The notes beneath the pieces were generated by a model that saw only the letters and a list, made by a program, of their open reading frames with translations, was not told the origin of the DNA and ran no database searches. A program made the position numbers and the translations under genes. From CALAGB01 sp963713965 (GTDB lineage Bacteria; Chloroflexota; Chloroflexia; Thermomicrobiales; Thermomicrobiaceae): DNA of 64,000 nt. Location of the stretch: NCBI GenBank assembly GCA_963713965.1, contig OY970217.1:2728001-2792000 (forward strand), in the 5' to 3' direction. Positions 9,873 through 18,471 of the stretch are shown here, piece after piece (the stretch's first letter is position 1; each line of letters starts with the position of its first letter).

Positions 9873-9989
9873 TTCCGGCCCTCTGAGATAGAGGTGACGC
9901 GGAAAAATAGTGGCTGCAATCAGCGCCGCGACAAGCTGACAGTTGTCGTTGCGGAACGAATGCGGGACTCATCGCTGTGGCTCAACGGG

Positions 9990-10111
9990 CGACCAGGGAG
10001 TTCACGTCGCCGAAACGGCAATCATCGCATTCTTGTCATTCCGATGATTCTCCCCCTCCAGTGAAGGGGGAGTCAGAGAGGGCTAACGCAGCCGAAGGAT
10101 CTCCCTGGTCG
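9990..10111. repeat. 122-bp MITE-like intergenic element with 11-bp inverted ends
   Basis: The 309-base gap between the SDR and ridA genes holds no gene. It contains an element bounded by CGACCAGGGAG at 9990-10000 and its exact reverse complement at 10101-10111. Inside is a perfect 8-bp hairpin (CTCCCCCT at 10050-10057, AGGGGGAG at 10065-10072, 7-base loop). Terminal inverted repeats around a hairpin core suggest a small non-autonomous element; no transposase gene is in the window. Confidence 0.5.
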
Positions 10112-10181
10112 GCCTGCGTTCTGACTCCCAATTGGTGGCCACGAACCACCGAGTTGAGACCGGCAGTAAGTCCCGATCACT

Positions 10182-10577
10182 TTACTCGATTGCGGTTACG
10201 GTGATCTCCACCTGGGCGCCAGCTGGGAGCGCCGTGACGCCGACCGTCGTGCGGCCCGGAGGCGTAACCGTGAAATACTCGGCGTAGACCTTGTTCATCT
10301 CCGCGAAGTCGCCGATGTTGGTCATGTAGACGGCTGTCGAGACCGCTTTCGAGAGTGACGATCCAGCCGACTCCAGAATGTTCTTGACGTTCTCCAGGGT
10401 CTGGCGCGTCTCGGCGGCGATCCCGCCCTCGACCATCTTGTTGGTCTTGGGATCGATCCCTTTCTCGCCGGCCACAAAGATGAACCCATTGGCGCGGATG
10501 GCCTGTGAATATGGGCCAATTGGCGCAGCCGCTTTGTCGGTCTCGATCACTTCAACTTGATTCTGAGTAGACGTCAT
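10182..10577 (-). CDS. RidA family enamine/imine deaminase
   Basis: A 131-residue protein, the usual RidA (YjgF/YER057c/UK114) length. It shows the family marks IGPYSQAIRANGFIFVAGE near the N-terminus and PPGRTTVGV near residue 108; the Arg there corresponds to the substrate-carboxylate-binding Arg of RidA. RidA proteins hydrolyse reactive enamines and imines released by PLP enzymes, giving ketoacids and ammonia. The GEKGIDP stretch replaces the commoner GQIPLDP, so it may be a RidA subfamily member. It is the last gene of a five-gene minus-strand cluster, 80 bases after the deiodinase-like gene, which fits a clean-up role in amino-acid-derivative breakdown. Confidence 0.88.
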   Translation of the reverse strand: MTSTQNQVEVIETDKAAAPIGPYSQAIRANGFIFVAGEKGIDPKTNKMVEGGIAAETRQTLENVKNILESAGSSLSKAVSTAVYMTNIGDFAEMNKVYAEYFTVTPPGRTTVGVTALPAGAQVEITVTAIE

Positions 10578-10657
10578 TGTGCTCCCTCTCCTGGATATGC
10601 TGATAATTCCATGTCACGGCATCATAACAGGTCGAACGGCCAACGCTCCTCGGATCC

Positions 10658-11392
10658 CTACAGCTTGACCATGATCTGATCGAGCGGCTTCTTCTCCAAC
10701 GCATGCGCCGGAATGGTGGCGTCGTTTGCGGGATAGCCGATGGGCAGGACGACGAATGGACGCTCGTTTCGCGGCCGCTTGAGGAGTGTGCGCAGGAAGT
10801 TCATCGGACTCGGCGTATGCGTCAGCGCGCAGAGCCCAGCTTCGGTGATGCTTGCCAGGAAGAGCCCGACGGCGATTCCGACCGACTCCTGCGCGTAGTA
10901 ATGCTTCACCCGTTGCTCGTTCCCTTCGACGCCCATCTCGAGTCCAAAGGGCTGCTCGAAGACGACTACCACGTACGGCGCGTCGGTCAGGTGGGTCTTC
11001 ACCTCATCAGTACCGAGCGGCACGAGAGCGGAACGCCATTCGTCGGAGATGCGGTGATCGTAGAAGGAGTGCTCCTCATCCTCGGCGGCCTCGCGCATCT
11101 GGCGTTTCAGCTCAGGATCGGAGACGACCACGAAGGTCCAGGGCTGCTGATTGGCACCGGACGGAGCCGATCCTGCCGTGGCGACGGCGTTCTCGATCAG
11201 CTCAAGCGGAACTGGTTCGGACGAGAAGAAGCGGATGCTGCGTCGTTTGCGCATTCTCGCCAGGAACTGACGCGATCGCTTCAAACTCTCCTCGACCGGC
11301 AGCCGCTCGAATTCAAGCGGAATTGGCTCGTACGGTTTGGGCACTTCCGTCCCTGAAGGCGGGCCATCATTCGCGTCTTCCGACTCGACCAT
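10658..11392 (-). CDS. iodotyrosine-deiodinase-like FMN nitroreductase-fold protein
   Basis: A 244-residue nitroreductase-fold flavoprotein that resembles iodotyrosine deiodinase (IYD) more than general nitroreductases. It has KRRSIRFFS and GSAPSGANQQPWTFVVV (FMN binding) and ends in KPLDQIMVKL, almost identical to the end of mammalian IYD as I recall it. The active-site lid residues that bind the iodotyrosine zwitterion in IYD (Glu, Tyr, Lys, with spacing 4 and 21) are present as Glu107, Tyr111 and Lys132. This predicts reductive dehalogenation of halotyrosines or binding of a similar zwitterion. Start ATG 11392 has GAGGA upstream; the extra N-terminal codons to 11434 seem unnecessary. The first 30 residues are acidic and proline-rich, with no signal peptide or anchor. 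Flanked by M28 peptidase and RidA genes in the same direction. Confidence 0.82.
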   Translation of the reverse strand: MVESEDANDGPPSGTEVPKPYEPIPLEFERLPVEESLKRSRQFLARMRKRRSIRFFSSEPVPLELIENAVATAGSAPSGANQQPWTFVVVSDPELKRQMREAAEDEEHSFYDHRISDEWRSALVPLGTDEVKTHLTDAPYVVVVFEQPFGLEMGVEGNEQRVKHYYAQESVGIAVGLFLASITEAGLCALTHTPSPMNFLRTLLKRPRNERPFVVLPIGYPANDATIPAHALEKKPLDQIMVKL

Positions 11393-11463
11393 CGTCACAT
11401 CCTCTCTTATTCGTTTCGATCTCGGTTTGACCACATACTAGGACCCCTACTATTGGCCGTGTA

Positions 11464-13227
11464 TCAACCGAGCTCCTCCAGTGTGTCTCGTAGGACCTCG
11501 TTGGCGCGGTCGAGCGCGTCCGTGACACGATTGCGCGCCCGGACCATAGACACCCACCAGGTCTGAAATTCCTCAGAGTCGCGGTCATAGCCCGCGAGCG
11601 TGGGATACGCCACCAGCGACGGGATCATCTGCGTCTGCCAGGCGTGACCATAGCGGTCCTGACCGTACGGCCCGACGTTGGTCGAGGCGATCGGCACCAG
11701 TGTGCGCGAGAGTTCCAGCTTGGCGTGGTTGAGGAGGTCTGCCGCGCGCTCGCCGTCCGCTGGATTCCCAGACAAACGCTGGCGCCAGGCGTCGGATTGC
11801 TCGTCCAGCCGTTCAGCCAATCCCTGGAACTCGCGAGCCCGCTCGGAGGTCGCCTGCATGTCGATGTCAGGTACGTCGTATTCAGTGAGCTGGCTGAGAC
11901 GTTCGACGAACCGATCGGCCAACGGACTGTACTCGTTCGGAAGAATCGGAGCGGTCAGGAGTCCCCACATCCAGTTGGCGTAGACGCGCAAGTGGAGCGC
12001 GAGCCGTTCCTTGTCGACTTTGTCAATGGTGTTCTCGATCGAGTGATGCCACCAGCCGAGCGACGCCAATGCCGTGCGTTGGATCTCCTCGTCAGTGTAG
12101 GACATCTCGCCCGCGATACAGGCCAAGCCCACACCGAAGAAGGAGGAGTCGCCATTCTTCTGCTGGCGGTGCCAGCGCATCGGCATGTCGCCAAGAACTC
12201 CACGCGCGACCTGCATCGCGTAGGACTGTATGTCATCAGTTGAGTGCACGTCCCAAACCGACGAATCGATGATGGCGGGCTGATCGATCTGCAGGAAGGC
12301 GACACAGGATTGTCGTAGCCGGTCCCAATTGACGTCGGCGAAGCGGGACGAAGAGATCATGGTACCGGTCTCGTGCCCCATCCAGAGCCCAGCGACCAGA
12401 CCACGGCGAAGCTCGTCGTCGTACTGGCGGAAGGCGCGGGCGAGCTCCATGATGCAGGCGTCGCCAGCCGCGTTGTCAGTTGCTTGCGGACCGAACCAGG
12501 AGTCCATGTGCCCGCCGATCAGCATGAACTGTCGATCGCGCTGAGCACCAAACTCGGCGGTCGTCATGGTGAGCGGTTTCCAGCCGCTGTCGGCTGACGC
12601 GTTCAGCCAGACACGCACCGTCCCTCGATGGCAGAGTTCCTTGAGCCTCAAGCCTTCGGTGCGTGCGATGCCGACGCAAGGCAGATCGGGCATCTCCGTC
12701 TCGAGCGTCTCCGGGGTTGGGTTGCCCCAAGCGGACTTCATTGAACCGAACGGCACGGCCTGATTGGTTTCATCGCCCCAGTTCATCATGATCTGAGCTA
12801 TTGAGCCCTTCTTCCAGGCGATGAACGCCTTCTCGTGGCGGGCGGGTGAATAGGACAGCTCCGAGAGCGTGATCTTGCCGCGAACGTCCTTGCCCTCGTA
12901 GTCAGACTCCCCGCCTGAGCCCACGTAGATCAGCTCGGCTTCGATTCCTTGAGTCGAAGCAGAATGCCCTAGCGTGTTGGCTGCGATCTCGTACTGCTTT
13001 GGCGCCAGCACACGCACGGTCGCGGGCTCAGGAATCGAGACCAGTCCTGGGAAGCTGTGCATCTGACTGGAGAGTCCGGCTTTCGCGAACGTGTCACGTG
13101 CGTACTCCGCCATGCGGCGCGAGTTCTCGGTCCCGGCTAGCCGCGATGGGATCTGCTCGGTGATATGGCGGATGTGGTTCCAGGCATTATCGACCGAGAG
13201 GTCACGCAAGATGTCGTCGAGCGGCAT
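11464..13227 (-). CDS. M28-family metallopeptidase (aminopeptidase-like, 587 aa)
   Basis: A di-zinc M28-type peptidase with an inserted PA-like domain (about 90-210). Metal-site motifs in order are GGHMDSW, ATDNAAGDA, GLWMGHETG, FLQIDQPA and WWHHSIENTIDKVD. The usual x-E-E-x-G box is replaced by GHETG, so His occupies the position of the general-base Glu; I recall a similar GHSTG box in some M28 subfamilies, so this may be normal there rather than inactivation. A C-terminal helical region (about 440-587) extends beyond the catalytic core. No signal peptide, so it should act in the cytoplasm. It starts 27 bases after the DUF1989 gene ends, in the same operon-like cluster. Confidence 0.82.
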   Translation of the reverse strand: MPLDDILRDLSVDNAWNHIRHITEQIPSRLAGTENSRRMAEYARDTFAKAGLSSQMHSFPGLVSIPEPATVRVLAPKQYEIAANTLGHSASTQGIEAELIYVGSGGESDYEGKDVRGKITLSELSYSPARHEKAFIAWKKGSIAQIMMNWGDETNQAVPFGSMKSAWGNPTPETLETEMPDLPCVGIARTEGLRLKELCHRGTVRVWLNASADSGWKPLTMTTAEFGAQRDRQFMLIGGHMDSWFGPQATDNAAGDACIMELARAFRQYDDELRRGLVAGLWMGHETGTMISSSRFADVNWDRLRQSCVAFLQIDQPAIIDSSVWDVHSTDDIQSYAMQVARGVLGDMPMRWHRQQKNGDSSFFGVGLACIAGEMSYTDEEIQRTALASLGWWHHSIENTIDKVDKERLALHLRVYANWMWGLLTAPILPNEYSPLADRFVERLSQLTEYDVPDIDMQATSERAREFQGLAERLDEQSDAWRQRLSGNPADGERAADLLNHAKLELSRTLVPIASTNVGPYGQDRYGHAWQTQMIPSLVAYPTLAGYDRDSEEFQTWWVSMVRARNRVTDALDRANEVLRDTLEELG

Positions 13228-13254
13228 GATCAGTCTCCTTTCCCAATCGCGAAA

Positions 13255-14097
13255 CTACGGCTCGATGAAGGCTGGGTATCCCATTCCATGATTTCCTTGA
13301 TAGTTCGCTGGTTCTGGTGGATGCCACCCAGCGAGGAGCGTGGGATCAAGCTGATGCACCTCGACCCCGAGCGGTTTGCAGGTGGGAAGCGGGTCTCCGG
13401 CATCCGGTCCCCAGAGCGGCACCGAGAGGTCACCGCCGGGGCAGGTAGAGATGGCGCACAGGAGGTCGATCTCCGCGAAGAACTCGAAGAAGTCCCCTTT
13501 TGTCGCCGGGCTCGGTTTCATGAAGTAGTGACCGTCCTCATCCAGACCGGTGACCTGAAAGATGTTGAGCACGTCATGCACGTCCTGCTCGGTGAGGCGA
13601 TACGGGAGGATGGCGCGCGTCAGGTTTGAGTGGCAATGAAAATCGAACTCTTCACCGGTCAGGATCTTGTTGACGTAGGGGTCGCAGCGAGATCCGAGCA
13701 AATCGTGGCAGCGTCCGCCATCCTCATCGACGCCATAGTCGATCGTGTCATTGGTAATTGTCAGCATCGGCCTCAAGTATGGAAGGGTCGACCAAAGACG
13801 GTCGTAGGTGGTGACGTGCGTACTCTGTAGCTGACGAGTGCGTGCTGCCCAGAAGCGCTCTCGCGGATTATGCAGATTCCAGGCGTTGAAGTCGGCGACC
13901 TGAGGACCTTCGATCGCCACGATGCGACAGACCTGCCCGGCATGCACCGTCCAGGCCCTGCCGGAGCGAATCGGCACCGTGATCGATTCCACCAACTGTC
14001 TCGAAGCGGTCTCGTGCGCCATCCGTTCATAGCTGCGACGATCAACGTCGAGTGAGACGCCTTCGGACGGTAAGTAGGTCCACTTTGAGCCGGACAT
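13255..14097 (-). CDS. DUF1989 (urea-carboxylase-associated) family protein
   Basis: A 280-residue member of the DUF1989 family. Visible marks are an N-terminal AGQVCRIVAIEGPQVADFNAWN segment, the conserved Cys/His positions in CHDLLGSRCDPYVN and FHCHSNL, and CPGGD near the C-terminus, as expected for the family's metal-binding fold. Known relatives accompany urea or guanidine carboxylase, and one pair (CgdAB) acts as carboxyguanidine deiminase; others have no assigned function. Here it is alone, without a carboxylase or second DUF1989 subunit, between the M20 hydrolase (15 bases upstream) and the M28 peptidase (27 bases downstream). A hydrolytic or deiminase step on an N-rich metabolite is a reasonable guess, no more. 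Confidence 0.8.
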   Translation of the reverse strand: MSGSKWTYLPSEGVSLDVDRRSYERMAHETASRQLVESITVPIRSGRAWTVHAGQVCRIVAIEGPQVADFNAWNLHNPRERFWAARTRQLQSTHVTTYDRLWSTLPYLRPMLTITNDTIDYGVDEDGGRCHDLLGSRCDPYVNKILTGEEFDFHCHSNLTRAILPYRLTEQDVHDVLNIFQVTGLDEDGHYFMKPSPATKGDFFEFFAEIDLLCAISTCPGGDLSVPLWGPDAGDPLPTCKPLGVEVHQLDPTLLAGWHPPEPANYQGNHGMGYPAFIEP

Positions 14098-14112
14098 AAT
14101 GCGCCTCCCAAG

Positions 14113-15309
14113 CTAACTGCGCGGCGCGTAACCGAGCTGCTCTTCGAAGGAATCGCGCAGTCGGTGACGTACCTCCGGACGCAGCAGCACGTCGGTTGCG
14201 GTCCAGGCCAACACCGTCGCGCCAGTGGCGGTAAGTTCATCGGCCCGCTCGCTGGCGGCGGCTTCGGCGAACTCCGGCGTGTGACCGCCGACTCCCGGCT
14301 CGCAGATCTGCAGGTAGGGGTGGATGGTGGGGACGATGCGGCTGACGTTGCCGATGTCGCTGGATCCGACACCACCGTCCGCAGGAGGGACGTCAGGCGT
14401 GATTCCAAGCGCGATCAAGTTCTCTCCGAACGTCTCGACCAACGCAGAATTGCATACCCGTGCTTGATAGCTGAGTCCCTCGTGAATCTCCGTCCGGCAA
14501 CCGGTGGCGACAGCTGAAGCCTCAACGATGGCACGGAAGCGCTGACGGAGCTGCTCCAGATGCTCCTGCTCCTTGGCACGCACCAGAAAGCGGGCGGCGG
14601 TGTAATCCGGGATAACGTTCGGTGCTTCGCCGCCATGGCTGATAACGCCGTGGATGCGACTGTTGGGCGGCATCTGCTGGCGGAACGCATTGATGCTGGC
14701 GAAGACCTGCAGCATGGCGTCGAGCGCATTGACGCCTCGCTCCGGCGAAGACGAGGCGTGCGCACTCTTGCCGAAGAACTCGATGTCGAAGACGGTGCGC
14801 GCCAGCGATCCTCGGTCGAGGTAGGTCGTATCGCGCGGGTGCATCATGATCGCGGCGCTCAGGCCATCGAAGACGTTGGCGTTGGCCAGAATCACCTTGC
14901 CGCCGCCCCCCTCCTCGCCTGGCGTTCCAATAACTTTGATCGTGCCTTGGAACTCAGGCAGCGCCCGACGCATGGCGATCGCCGCGCCCATGCTCCAGGT
15001 GGCAATCAGATTGTGACCGCAAGCGTGACCGATCTTCGGCAGCGCGTCGTACTCGGCAAGAAAGCCCACTACCGGCTCTCCTTCGCCAAAGGTGGCGACA
15101 AAGGCGGTGTCGAGCCCGGCAACGCCACGCTCGACCTCGAAGCCGTGCTCGTTGAGCTCGTTGGTCAGCAAGTCTGCGGCAATGTGCTCCTGAAACAAGA
15201 TCTCCGGGTTGTCGTGTAGCGTGCGCGACATCGCGATCAGCCTCGGATGCAGCCGCTTGATCTCCTCAGCAATACGTTGCTTGACCTCGTCGACATTTGT
15301 CTCAGCCAT
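14113..15309 (-). CDS. M20-family amidohydrolase (AbgB/IAA-amino acid hydrolase type)
   Basis: A 398-residue zinc amidohydrolase. Motifs include PEILFQEHIAADLL, the metal box GHACGHNLIATWSMG, the acidic pair GTPGEEGGGGK and a lid/dimerisation domain (about 180-300) beginning FFGKSAHASSSPERG. These match M20D enzymes that split acyl or aminobenzoyl groups from amino acids (AbgB, hippurate or indole-acetyl-amino-acid hydrolases). Start ATG 15309 has GAGAGGG upstream; the longer frame to 15432 adds a non-conserved tail. It is the first gene of the five-gene minus-strand cluster, so it probably produces a free amino acid or amine that the later genes process. Confidence 0.87.
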   Translation of the reverse strand: MAETNVDEVKQRIAEEIKRLHPRLIAMSRTLHDNPEILFQEHIAADLLTNELNEHGFEVERGVAGLDTAFVATFGEGEPVVGFLAEYDALPKIGHACGHNLIATWSMGAAIAMRRALPEFQGTIKVIGTPGEEGGGGKVILANANVFDGLSAAIMMHPRDTTYLDRGSLARTVFDIEFFGKSAHASSSPERGVNALDAMLQVFASINAFRQQMPPNSRIHGVISHGGEAPNVIPDYTAARFLVRAKEQEHLEQLRQRFRAIVEASAVATGCRTEIHEGLSYQARVCNSALVETFGENLIALGITPDVPPADGGVGSSDIGNVSRIVPTIHPYLQICEPGVGGHTPEFAEAAASERADELTATGATVLAWTATDVLLRPEVRHRLRDSFEEQLGYAPRS

Positions 15310-15661
15310 AAGTTCCCTCTCCGCCCACTTTCTCGTTTTCCCTGTGCTGACGCGAACATCGCAGATGCAACGAGAGAGCGCAAGAAGAACGGACAGCAGG
15401 CGTCGGTACCTTTCGCCCGAGGCCACTGACATCTGGTGCCCGGTCTAGGGGTCTAAGGTATTGCCAGATTCAGACCAATTGGTGATGCCCGCGGACGGCA
15501 CTGGTTTCCTATACTCGGTAAGAGGATGAAGGAAACCGTCTTCGTGCGACATGCAGACAACAACGGACGGCTGCTACGAATGTCGAAGGTGTCACTTTGT
15601 ACGTTGTACGCGTTTCCACCGAGCGGGTAGCTGAGATAGCACTGTCTCAGGATGCGAAGCG
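15310..15661. other. 352-bp divergent intergenic region
   Basis: Holds no gene. It must carry promoters for the M20 cluster (leftward) and the c-di-GMP gene (rightward). Visible structures are an inverted repeat GGTTTCCT (15503-15510) / AGGAAACC (15530-15537) and a near-palindrome at 15631-15650, listed separately. I could not assign -35/-10 boxes with confidence. Confidence 0.5.
15631..15650 (+). promoter_or_regulatory. 20-bp imperfect palindrome just upstream of the GGDEF-EAL gene
   Basis: CTGAGA and TCTCAG form perfect 6-bp arms around TAGCACTG, in which two further base pairs can form. It ends 11 bases before the GTG start at 15662 and its right edge abuts the AGGA that would serve as ribosome site. 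It could be an operator or a leader hairpin that limits translation. Confidence 0.4.
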
Positions 15662-18304
15662 GTGCCGGAGATCACGTCTGATGGTTGTCGCATGACATCG
15701 AGTGAGCTCAACACCGCCAGGCTCAGCGAAGATCAGCTGGAATCGGTCCACGGGAGCGAGCGGTTCACCGTGCCGACCACTGAGCAGCTTCTCCTGTACC
15801 ATGGTCCGGAGCTCTTCACGAGCGTCGTCTCCTACTCCCCAGTCGCTCATCTGGTCGTATCGGTCGACGGCCGGATTCTCAGAGTCAACGACGTCTTTCG
15901 CCACCTAACCCGCAGCGACGATCTGTCTCTTAGCGGCCTTCCACTCACCTCGATCATGGCGGAGCAGAGCCGCGACCTGACCGAGCGCATGTTCGATCGG
16001 CTGCGCTCTAAGCGTGAGACTAGCATCGAATGGATGGCGTCGTTTTTACGCGATCGAGGCGAGCCGATCTCTCTATCGCTGAACGGCGTCGTCGTGTGGC
16101 TGGGTGGCAAACCGCGCTACATTACCATCCTTGCGCGGAGCCTTCCGTCGTCTCTCCAGCGAACAGCTCCGGAGTTGGCCGAGGGGGACACCTTTCGCGC
16201 GCTGGTCGAGCGTATCCCCGCCATTACCTACATCACCGATCTGGACCCCAACGTCGGGACGACCTACGTCTCACCACAGATCGAACGGATGCTGGGTTAC
16301 TCGCAGGATGAGTGGCTCGCCAACCCGAGCATCTGGTTCGACGTCCTCTATCCAGACGACCGCGAGGTGGTCCTGGCGGAGATCGAACGGGGAAGGTTCG
16401 AGCGGACCGGATTTCAGATGGAACATCGCCTTCTCACGCGCGACGGTCGGGTGTTGTGGGTGCGCGACGAGGCCGCGTTGGTGCAGACCCCGAAGGACGG
16501 CAGTCTCGGCTGGCACGGGGTCATGTATGACGTCTCCGATCGCAAACGGATAGAAGAGGAGCTAGGCCACAGCGAGGCCCGCTTTCGCTCACTCGTGCAG
16601 AACACCTCTGGCGTGGTTCTGGTGGTCGAGCGTGACGGTTCGATTCTCTACGCAAGCCCGTCGCTCGGAGACTGGATCGGTGAAGCACGGCCTCTCGTCC
16701 TGACCTGTCACAATTGCCTCGAGATCTTGCATGCCGATGATGTCTCGCGATTTCGTCAGTTCCTGATTGAGTCAGCGGCGGTGAGCGGAATCTCTCCGGA
16801 TATCGAGGTCCGCGTACGAAACGGCGGAGGCGGCTGGAGGCACGTCGACGTCGTGGCTACGAACCTGACCGAGGACCCTGAAGTGCAGGGGATTGTCCTC
16901 AATGCACGAGACATTACCGAGCGGCGTGATCTCCAGGACCTCCTGTCACATCAGGCGTTTCACGACCCCCTGACCGATCTGGCCAATCGCGCGCTCTTTC
17001 TGGATCGGTTGGGGCACGCGCTGGACCGAGCATCGCGACTCGAACAAGTGGTCGGGCTCCTCTACCTCGATATCGACAACTTCAAACTGATCAACGACAA
17101 TCTGGGGCACGAAACAGGAGATCAACTCCTCATCTCCGTCGCCAAACGGCTATGTGAAGCCGTGCGCAACGTCGACACCGTCGCGCGCCTGGGTGGTGAT
17201 GAATTCACCGTGCTGTTGGAAGATCTGACCGGCATTGGCGATGCGATCCAGACGGCCGACCGAATCGCCAAATTGCTCGCCGAGCCCTTCATTCTGCCCG
17301 TGGAAGTGGTGGAAATCAGCGCCAGCATCGGCATCGCCCATAGCGGAGCACGAAAGACGAATCCGGAAGACCTCATGCGTGCCGCCGACATCGCGCTCTA
17401 CCGGGCAAAGAATCTCGGGAAGGCCCGCTACTCCGTTTTCGAGCGTGGCATGACCGCGCCGATTCACGAGCGACTTGCGCTGGAGCAAGATCTGAAAGGT
17501 GCGATCGAGCGAGACGAGATGGAGGTTCACTTCCAGCCCTTCGTCGACCTCACGAATGGCTTCGTGAATGGGGTAGAGGCGCTGATTCGCTGGCGTCATC
17601 CGGAGCGCGGTTTGCTGTTACCGGAGGATTTCGTCGGCATCTCGGAAGCGAGTGGGCTGATTGTCGAACTTGGCCAGACGATCCTCCAGAAGAGCTGCCG
17701 GCAGGTTCGCGAGTGGCAGGAACGGGACAAGGTCATCCCGCCACTCTCGCTGGCTGTGAACCTGTCCACGTTTCAATTTCGTCATCCATCCATCGTCGAA
17801 GACATTGCCGGTATTCTGCAAGAATCTGGCCTACCGCCTGAATCCCTCATCCTCGAGATCACCGAATCCCTGTTCATGGGCAATTCGGGGCAGGCCGTCG
17901 ACGTGCTGCAGGAGCTCAAGAGGCTTGGAGTGCGGCTGTTCGTCGATGACTTCGGGACTGGGTACTCCTCTCTCTCGTTCCTCAAGCGCTTCCCCCTTGA
18001 CGGACTCAAGATCGATCGATCTTTCGTCGCGGGCCTCGAGCGCGATTCCCAGAACCAGCGATTGGTGGCGGCGATCATCGCTGCTGGCCAGGCACTCGAT
18101 CTGGAAGTCGTGGCGGAAGGGATAGAGACGATCGGTCAGCTCGGCGAGATTCGTGGGCTGGGATGTTCCGATGGACAGGGACACCTGTTTGCGAGCCCCG
18201 GTCCAGCCGAGGAAATTGGTCCCCTGGTTCACTCACGCGTGCTGCTGCCACAGGTTCGAGTCCTGCGCGATCAACCACGTCGGCTGACGCAGCACCAGGG
18301 CTAG
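15662..18304 (+). CDS. PAS-PAS-PAS-GGDEF-EAL cyclic-di-GMP signalling protein
   Basis: An 880-residue soluble bifunctional c-di-GMP enzyme. Three PAS-type sensors (about 45-165, 175-300 and 305-425) precede a diguanylate cyclase domain and an EAL phosphodiesterase domain. GGDEF is intact at 511-515, with an inhibitory RxxD site (RNVD) five residues before it. The EAL domain keeps EAL (639-641), the Asn of SLAVNLS, LEITES, DDFGTG, LKIDRSF, EGIET and the late Gln (GQGHLF), so both activities look possible. No transmembrane segment is present, so the PAS domains sense cytoplasmic signals or partners. Start is GTG 15662 or ATG 15692; AGGA favours the former weakly. It stands alone on its strand. 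Confidence 0.9.
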   Translation: MPEITSDGCRMTSSELNTARLSEDQLESVHGSERFTVPTTEQLLLYHGPELFTSVVSYSPVAHLVVSVDGRILRVNDVFRHLTRSDDLSLSGLPLTSIMAEQSRDLTERMFDRLRSKRETSIEWMASFLRDRGEPISLSLNGVVVWLGGKPRYITILARSLPSSLQRTAPELAEGDTFRALVERIPAITYITDLDPNVGTTYVSPQIERMLGYSQDEWLANPSIWFDVLYPDDREVVLAEIERGRFERTGFQMEHRLLTRDGRVLWVRDEAALVQTPKDGSLGWHGVMYDVSDRKRIEEELGHSEARFRSLVQNTSGVVLVVERDGSILYASPSLGDWIGEARPLVLTCHNCLEILHADDVSRFRQFLIESAAVSGISPDIEVRVRNGGGGWRHVDVVATNLTEDPEVQGIVLNARDITERRDLQDLLSHQAFHDPLTDLANRALFLDRLGHALDRASRLEQVVGLLYLDIDNFKLINDNLGHETGDQLLISVAKRLCEAVRNVDTVARLGGDEFTVLLEDLTGIGDAIQTADRIAKLLAEPFILPVEVVEISASIGIAHSGARKTNPEDLMRAADIALYRAKNLGKARYSVFERGMTAPIHERLALEQDLKGAIERDEMEVHFQPFVDLTNGFVNGVEALIRWRHPERGLLLPEDFVGISEASGLIVELGQTILQKSCRQVREWQERDKVIPPLSLAVNLSTFQFRHPSIVEDIAGILQESGLPPESLILEITESLFMGNSGQAVDVLQELKRLGVRLFVDDFGTGYSSLSFLKRFPLDGLKIDRSFVAGLERDSQNQRLVAAIIAAGQALDLEVVAEGIETIGQLGEIRGLGCSDGQGHLFASPGPAEEIGPLVHSRVLLPQVRVLRDQPRRLTQHQG

Positions 18305-18471
18305 TCCTTCTCACTTCGGCCGCCGTTCGCTCCAATCCATCTTTGTCCCACGGCTGGACTCACATGACTCCCTGCGGCAAGATGGCATCGGCCAAACGAC
18401 GTTCTCGCCGGACATCTCCGGCATGACGGCGTCCGTGGCAGGCCAACTACGGAATCGAATGGAGGAGCGGC

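Noticed and set aside
14560..15219. 219-codon plus-strand frame opposite the M20 gene
   Set aside because: Shadow of a gene with a complete metal site; no motif or start signal of its own.
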